Origin: Spirochaetales bacterium
Lineage (GTDB): Bacteria; Spirochaetota; Spirochaetia; JABEVK01
DNA length: 44,526 nt
Direction: 5' to 3'
Assembly: GCA_013044245.1 (NCBI GenBank)
Contig: JABEVK010000069.1
Coordinates: 1 to 44,526, forward strand
Below, in pieces: positions 40,978-44,526 of this stretch; position 1 is the stretch's first letter; each line of letters opens with the position of its first letter. The notes under the pieces were generated by a model. That model did not search any database, was not told the origin of the DNA, and saw only the letters and a program-made list of their open reading frames with translations. A program made the translations under genes and the position numbers.

Positions 40978-42669
40978 ATGGAAAAGAAACTGCAGATAGA
41001 AATTGCTGAGCTTGACATCCGCGGTATGACCTGCGAGGACTGCGCGCATCATGTCACCAAGGCGTTGTTGAAGGTAGAAGGTGTCTATGAGGCCGTTGTG
41101 CCGGGGTGGAAATCCCAACGGGCTGAGGTACGGCTTTCGACCGATACGCCGTCGGCCGCTCTTGCAGAGGCAGTCAAAGCTGCCGGATACGGGGCCCAGG
41201 TTAAGATTCGACACGGTGTCAGTGATGCCAAAAGCCCGCAAGAAGAGGGTTCTGCGCCAGAGAAGAAGGACTACGATCTCATCGTGATCGGTACCGGTGG
41301 GGCCGGAGTTGCTGCAGCCATCCGTGCCGCCGAGTCCGGCTACCGCGTGGCGATTGTCGAATTAGGGACAGTCGGCGGCACTTGTGTGAACATCGGTTGT
41401 GTGCCTTCGAAGACCCTCATTCGAGCGGCTGAGGCTTATCACCATGCCGCTCACCCCCACTTCGAGGGGGTACAAACACACGCCGACAGCGTCGATTGGG
41501 AGACCGTCGTGCGACAAAAAGACCAACTCGTTGAGGGTCTGCGTCAAGAGAAATATCTCGATGTTCTGGCTTCGTACGGCGAAAACATCACTCTTATACG
41601 AGGCAAGGCTCATATCCTTGCCGACGGCACTGTTTCAGTCGACAATGGGAACGCGCTTCGTGCAGGTAAGATCCTCATTGCCACCGGTGCTTCGCCCCGC
41701 ATCCTTGAGCTTCGCGGAATCGAAGATGTCCCCGTTCTCACCAGTACCTCGCTCTTGGCGCTCAAGAAATTGCCGAAATCTTTGATCGTTATCGGTGGGC
41801 GAGCCATCGCTCTCGAGCTTGGCCAAACCCTGCAGCGCTTCGGCGTGCAGGTGACCATTCTACAACGGGGATCAAGGCTACTTCCCGATCACGAGCCGGA
41901 GGTTTCGGAGGCTATCGAACGCTACTTGGGTGTCGACGGCATCGAAGTACATACAGGCGTTCACCCCGCTGAGATTCGCCAAGAAGGCGGAGAAACAATC
42001 ATAACAGCCACTGTTGGCAAAGATAAACGGGAGTATCGTGCCGAGCAGGTCCTTATGGCGGTAGGGCGGGTGCCAAATACCGAGAATCTTGGGCTTGAGG
42101 AAGCCGGAGTCGATGTCGACCAAGACGGGTTCATTATCGTCGACGAAAGTATGCGTACCACCAATCCAAAGATCTATGCTGCCGGAGACGTCACAACCCT
42201 TCCTAAGCTGGTCTATGTCGCGGCGGCAGGGGGGAGCATAGCCGCTACAAATGCCTTAAACGGTACCCGCACCCCGTTCGACCTGAGCGTGGTACCCGAC
42301 GTGGTCTTTACTGATCCCCAAGTGGCAACCGTCGGTCTTACTGAACGTGCCGCTCGTGAGGCAGGGTACAATGTCAAAACAAGCGTTCTTCCCCTGGACT
42401 ACGTTCCCAGGGCGCTTGCGGCTCGAGACACTCGGGGGCTCATCAAACTTGTTGCCGATGCCACTACCGACAAACTTCTTGGCTGTCAACTTGTCGCCCC
42501 CGAAGGAGGAGAGATCATTCAAACAGCAACTCTTGCAATCAAATTTGGGATTAGCATCGGCGATCTCGTGGGAACTCTATTTCCGTACCTTACTCTCGGA
42601 GAAGGCATCAAACTCGCCGCTCAAACCTTTGATAAAGACCTTACTAAGCTAAGCTGTTGTGCGGGCTAG
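40978..42669 (+). CDS. merA: Mercuric reductase with N-terminal heavy-metal-binding domain
   Basis: MerA reduces Hg(II) to volatile Hg(0) with NADPH and FAD. The 563-aa protein begins with a heavy-metal-associated domain with GMTCEDC (C19, C22). The FAD loop GTGGAG is followed by the redox pair C136 and C141 in [26 protein letters not shown] is the NADPH domain, [10 protein letters not shown] the second FAD contact. The C terminus ends SCCAG with the vicinal Cys pair C560-C561 that hands Hg(II) to the active site. GGAGG precedes the ATG. The TAG stop overlaps the stop of the opposite remnant gene in CTAG. Confidence 0.97.
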   Translation: MEKKLQIEIAELDIRGMTCEDCAHHVTKALLKVEGVYEAVVPGWKSQRAEVRLSTDTPSAALAEAVKAAGYGAQVKIRHGVSDAKSPQEEGSAPEKKDYDLIVIGTGGAGVAAAIRAAESGYRVAIVELGTVGGTCVNIGCVPSKTLIRAAEAYHHAAHPHFEGVQTHADSVDWETVVRQKDQLVEGLRQEKYLDVLASYGENITLIRGKAHILADGTVSVDNGNALRAGKILIATGASPRILELRGIEDVPVLTSTSLLALKKLPKSLIVIGGRAIALELGQTLQRFGVQVTILQRGSRLLPDHEPEVSEAIERYLGVDGIEVHTGVHPAEIRQEGGETIITATVGKDKREYRAEQVLMAVGRVPNTENLGLEEAGVDVDQDGFIIVDESMRTTNPKIYAAGDVTTLPKLVYVAAAGGSIAATNALNGTRTPFDLSVVPDVVFTDPQVATVGLTERAAREAGYNVKTSVLPLDYVPRALAARDTRGLIKLVADATTDKLLGCQLVAPEGGEIIQTATLAIKFGISIGDLVGTLFPYLTLGEGIKLAAQTFDKDLTKLSCCAG

Positions 42670-43112
42670 TCGGTTCGAAGCTCTCTCGGGCCACTTTCAG
42701 CGTTCACTTTCTCTAGAATAGTCTTTATGTAGGTACTTTTATCCTCTTCCTGAAAAACGACATTTCTTGCTTGAATAGCGGGTTTGTCGACAAGCCATAA
42801 CTTGGTAATTTCATGAGATGGTGTATTGGATATAATGAACGAATTCAAAACCACTTCAGTATTGCCAAGCCGCTTTTCTATGTCCTTAACCGTTTGATAA
42901 AACTGTATTTTGGGGTCGGAAAAACCAATATTTCGTACTCCCTTGGGGTCGAGAAAGGTTACATATTGCTTGCCCTCGATGAGCAACCAGAGAATAAAGT
43001 CTGGATGGAAATTTCCGGCTTCAAAAAAACCAACACCTTTTCCCGATAAATACTCCGTGTTATTGAATCGCCCTGGGTTTGCCGGAGACCTAAAAGTCGT
43101 TAGTGTAAACTT
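42666..43112 (-). pseudogene. C-terminal fragment of a Res-type helicase/restriction subunit
   Basis: About 148 residues of the C-terminal end remain: [29 protein letters not shown], and [18 protein letters not shown] match the end of type III restriction (Res)/DEAD-box helicase-like proteins, which have hundreds more residues upstream. The open frame continues to 43229 into the IS element, but that part is IS sequence. The 5' portion of the gene is absent also on the far side of the IS, so the insertion was followed by deletion or rearrangement. Confidence 0.75.
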
Positions 43113-44413
43113 CTTTCTGTAAATTGGTGCCCGGCTCATGTCTGAGTGAGGGGGTAGAAAAAGCGGGTTCAAACCTGCCTTCATGGTGACTAGCGAATGA
43201 CACCTAAAAGGAGAAAGGAGAACCCGCATGGATCATAATACAGGATTGGATGAAGTTTTGGAATTGCTCAAAGCTGACAACTCGACGCCCCTGGTTTCTG
43301 CCCTTCAAGTCCTCATGAATGCTGCAATGCTCTTTGAACGGCAGAAGGCCCTTGGGGCAACCCCCTATGAGAGATCAGAGGAACGGTTGGGTTATGCCAA
43401 TGGGTTTAAACCGCGGACCTTAAACACCCGAATGGGGGCTTTGCAACTCAAGGTTCCCCAGACACGTGGCGTTGAGTTCTACCCCAGTATGCTTGAGAAG
43501 GGACAACGCAGTGAACGTGCCTTGATGGCAGCCCTGGCAGAGATGTATGTCCAGGGGACCAGCACCAGAAAAGTAAAGGCCATTGTCGAGGCCATGTGTG
43601 GGTTTGAGGTCTCCTCGAGCCAGGTCAGCAAAGCCACTGCTGAAATGGATAAGGTCCTCGGTCCCTGGCGGGAACGGGAGCTCGGTGCCGTGTTGTTCGT
43701 CTACGTGGACGCCACCTATGAAAAGGTCCGTAGGAACGCAATAGTCGAGGATGCGGCCATTCTGACGGCCTTTGGCGTCGATTCTGAAGGTAAACGCCGT
43801 GTTTTAGGGGTAAGCGTCGCCGTCAGTGAGGCGGAGGTCCATTGGAGGTTATTCTTGGAAAGCCTGGCAAAGCGGGGCCTCCACGGAATGAAGCTGATCA
43901 TCAGCGATGCCCACTCGGGCCTCAAAAAAGCCCTTCAAGCCGTCTTCCCCAATGTCCCGTGGCAACGTTGCCAGTTCCATCTCCAGCAGAACGCGGGAGC
44001 CTTTGCCCAGAGGATTGAACAGCGCAAGGAGATTGCCTCAACCCTTCGCCGGATATTCCAAGCACCGGACCGTGCCGAAGCCGAAAGACAGCTCAAAATC
44101 TCCATCGATTCGGCCCAGCAAACGAACCCCAAACTGGCAGGGTGGATGGAGGAAAACGTGGCTCAGGGACTCACCTGCTTCCAATTCCCTGAGAAAATCA
44201 GAAGGAGGATCAGGACGACAAATATGGTGGAAAGGAACAATCGTGAACTCAAACGCAGGACCAGAGTGGCTTCCCTGTTTGTTTCTGAATCCTCAATTTT
44301 GAGGCTAGTGTCGGCCCTCCTCATGGAGCAAGATGAAGCCTGGATTGGGGAAAAAATCTATTTGGATTTAAGGGAGGTCTGACCCGCTTTTTCTTATGCA
44401 ATTTTACAGAAAG
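43113..44413 (+). mobile_element. IS256-family insertion sequence, apparently intact
   Basis: Terminal inverted repeats CTTTCTGTAAATTG (43113-43126) and CAATTTTACAGAAAG (44399-44413). A second inverted pair GAAAAAGCGGGT (43157-43168) and ACCCGCTTTTTC (44382-44393) lies inside. One transposase gene fills the element. No convincing target duplication is visible, and the flanks are not continuous with each other. Confidence 0.75.
43228..44382 (+). CDS. IS256-family (mutator-type) transposase
   Basis: The 384-aa transposase carries the DDE triad: D161 in VYVDATY, D227 in [13 protein letters not shown], and E335 in [16 protein letters not shown]248 and H251 in [11 protein letters not shown] form the C/H signature of the family. 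The N-terminal part has a [20 protein letters not shown]-binding block. All catalytic residues are present and no frameshift is seen, so it should be active. GGAGAAAGGAG precedes the ATG at 43228. Confidence 0.96.
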   Translation: MDHNTGLDEVLELLKADNSTPLVSALQVLMNAAMLFERQKALGATPYERSEERLGYANGFKPRTLNTRMGALQLKVPQTRGVEFYPSMLEKGQRSERALMAALAEMYVQGTSTRKVKAIVEAMCGFEVSSSQVSKATAEMDKVLGPWRERELGAVLFVYVDATYEKVRRNAIVEDAAILTAFGVDSEGKRRVLGVSVAVSEAEVHWRLFLESLAKRGLHGMKLIISDAHSGLKKALQAVFPNVPWQRCQFHLQQNAGAFAQRIEQRKEIASTLRRIFQAPDRAEAERQLKISIDSAQQTNPKLAGWMEENVAQGLTCFQFPEKIRRRIRTTNMVERNNRELKRRTRVASLFVSESSILRLVSALLMEQDEAWIGEKIYLDLREV

Positions 44414-44464
44414 TTCTTGACGTTATCTTTAGAGAACTGCCGCTATAGCAAGAGTGAGGAATTT

Positions 44465-44526
44465 ATGATCGCAGAATCGTCGTTGAACGAATTTTATCGG
44501 GCGTACGCCCGGCTGGTCATTCATAC
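44465..44526 (+). CDS. Start of a gene running past the window edge
   Basis: The frame MIAESSLNEFYRAYARLVIH is open to the window end. GAGTGAGGA (44452-44460) is a good ribosome-binding site for ATG 44465. Too short to identify. A TTGACG at 44417-44422 could serve as a -35 box just outside the IS end. Confidence 0.4.
   Translation, partial: MIAESSLNEFYRAYARLVIH

Noticed and set aside
43113-43229. N-terminal part of the minus-strand restriction-fragment frame
   Set aside because: This part is the end of the IS element read through by chance; the real remnant ends at 43112.
43104-44421. Target-site duplication around the IS
   Set aside because: Only a short TTCTT match is found, not the 8-9 bp expected for this family, and its placement would cut into the inverted repeats.

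Overview
The window looks like a chromosomal segment of a free-living or environmental spirochaete with near-balanced base composition. The best clue is the V-type ATPase operon (6548-14085) in the order E, DUF2764, A, B, D, I, K, an arrangement characteristic of spirochaetes such as Treponema and Borrelia. A PTS IIA gene and serS follow it. Many secreted or lipoprotein genes without clear relatives (17516-30703) fit the same picture. No rRNA, CRISPR array or prophage was seen.

Layout. 1-3046: partial SDR gene, heme o synthase, a DUF2231-DOMON membrane protein and a GNAT acetyltransferase. 3038-6332: Rex and a small SHOCT-like protein on the minus strand, then a STAS protein, a GH73-type glucosaminidase, a TIGR02757/DUF2400 protein and rubredoxin. 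6548-15962: V-ATPase operon, PTS IIA, serS. 16076-20847: an orphan 106-aa gene divergent from a NeuB-family synthase, a membrane hydrolase-like protein, a possible PilZ protein, an MBL-fold phosphodiesterase and rpmB. 20948-23216: two translationally coupled histidine kinases. 23156-30703: envelope or secreted proteins (HExxH candidate protease, lamin-tail-like lipoprotein, VWA protein, TPR lipoprotein, beta-propeller) plus a cyclic-nucleotide-binding protein. 30716-33444: nucleotidase plus alarmone synthetase-TPR operon, tRNA-Ala(CGC) and AlkD. 33404-38553: DHA2 MFS exporter and U32 peptidase, with a Fic cassette inserted between them. 38625-44526: accessory DNA with an SDR, a DJ-1/PfpI protein, a mercury module (MerR, small ORF, MerA), a restriction/helicase gene remnant, an intact IS256-type element and the start of one more gene.

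The most interesting structures are these. (1) A roughly 1.3-kb fic cassette flanked by 26/27-bp near-identical repeats that duplicate the last codons of the U32 gene, like an integration into a gene 3' end. (2) A phased, alternating four-copy TACCCA operator array on the fic promoter. (3) Several genes whose -10 hexamer ends 5-6 nt before ATG with no usable Shine-Dalgarno, suggesting leaderless transcripts. (4) A textbook Rex box directly downstream of the rex promoter. (5) A set of tail-to-tail gene overlaps. All functional calls rest on motif recognition by eye; no database search was run.
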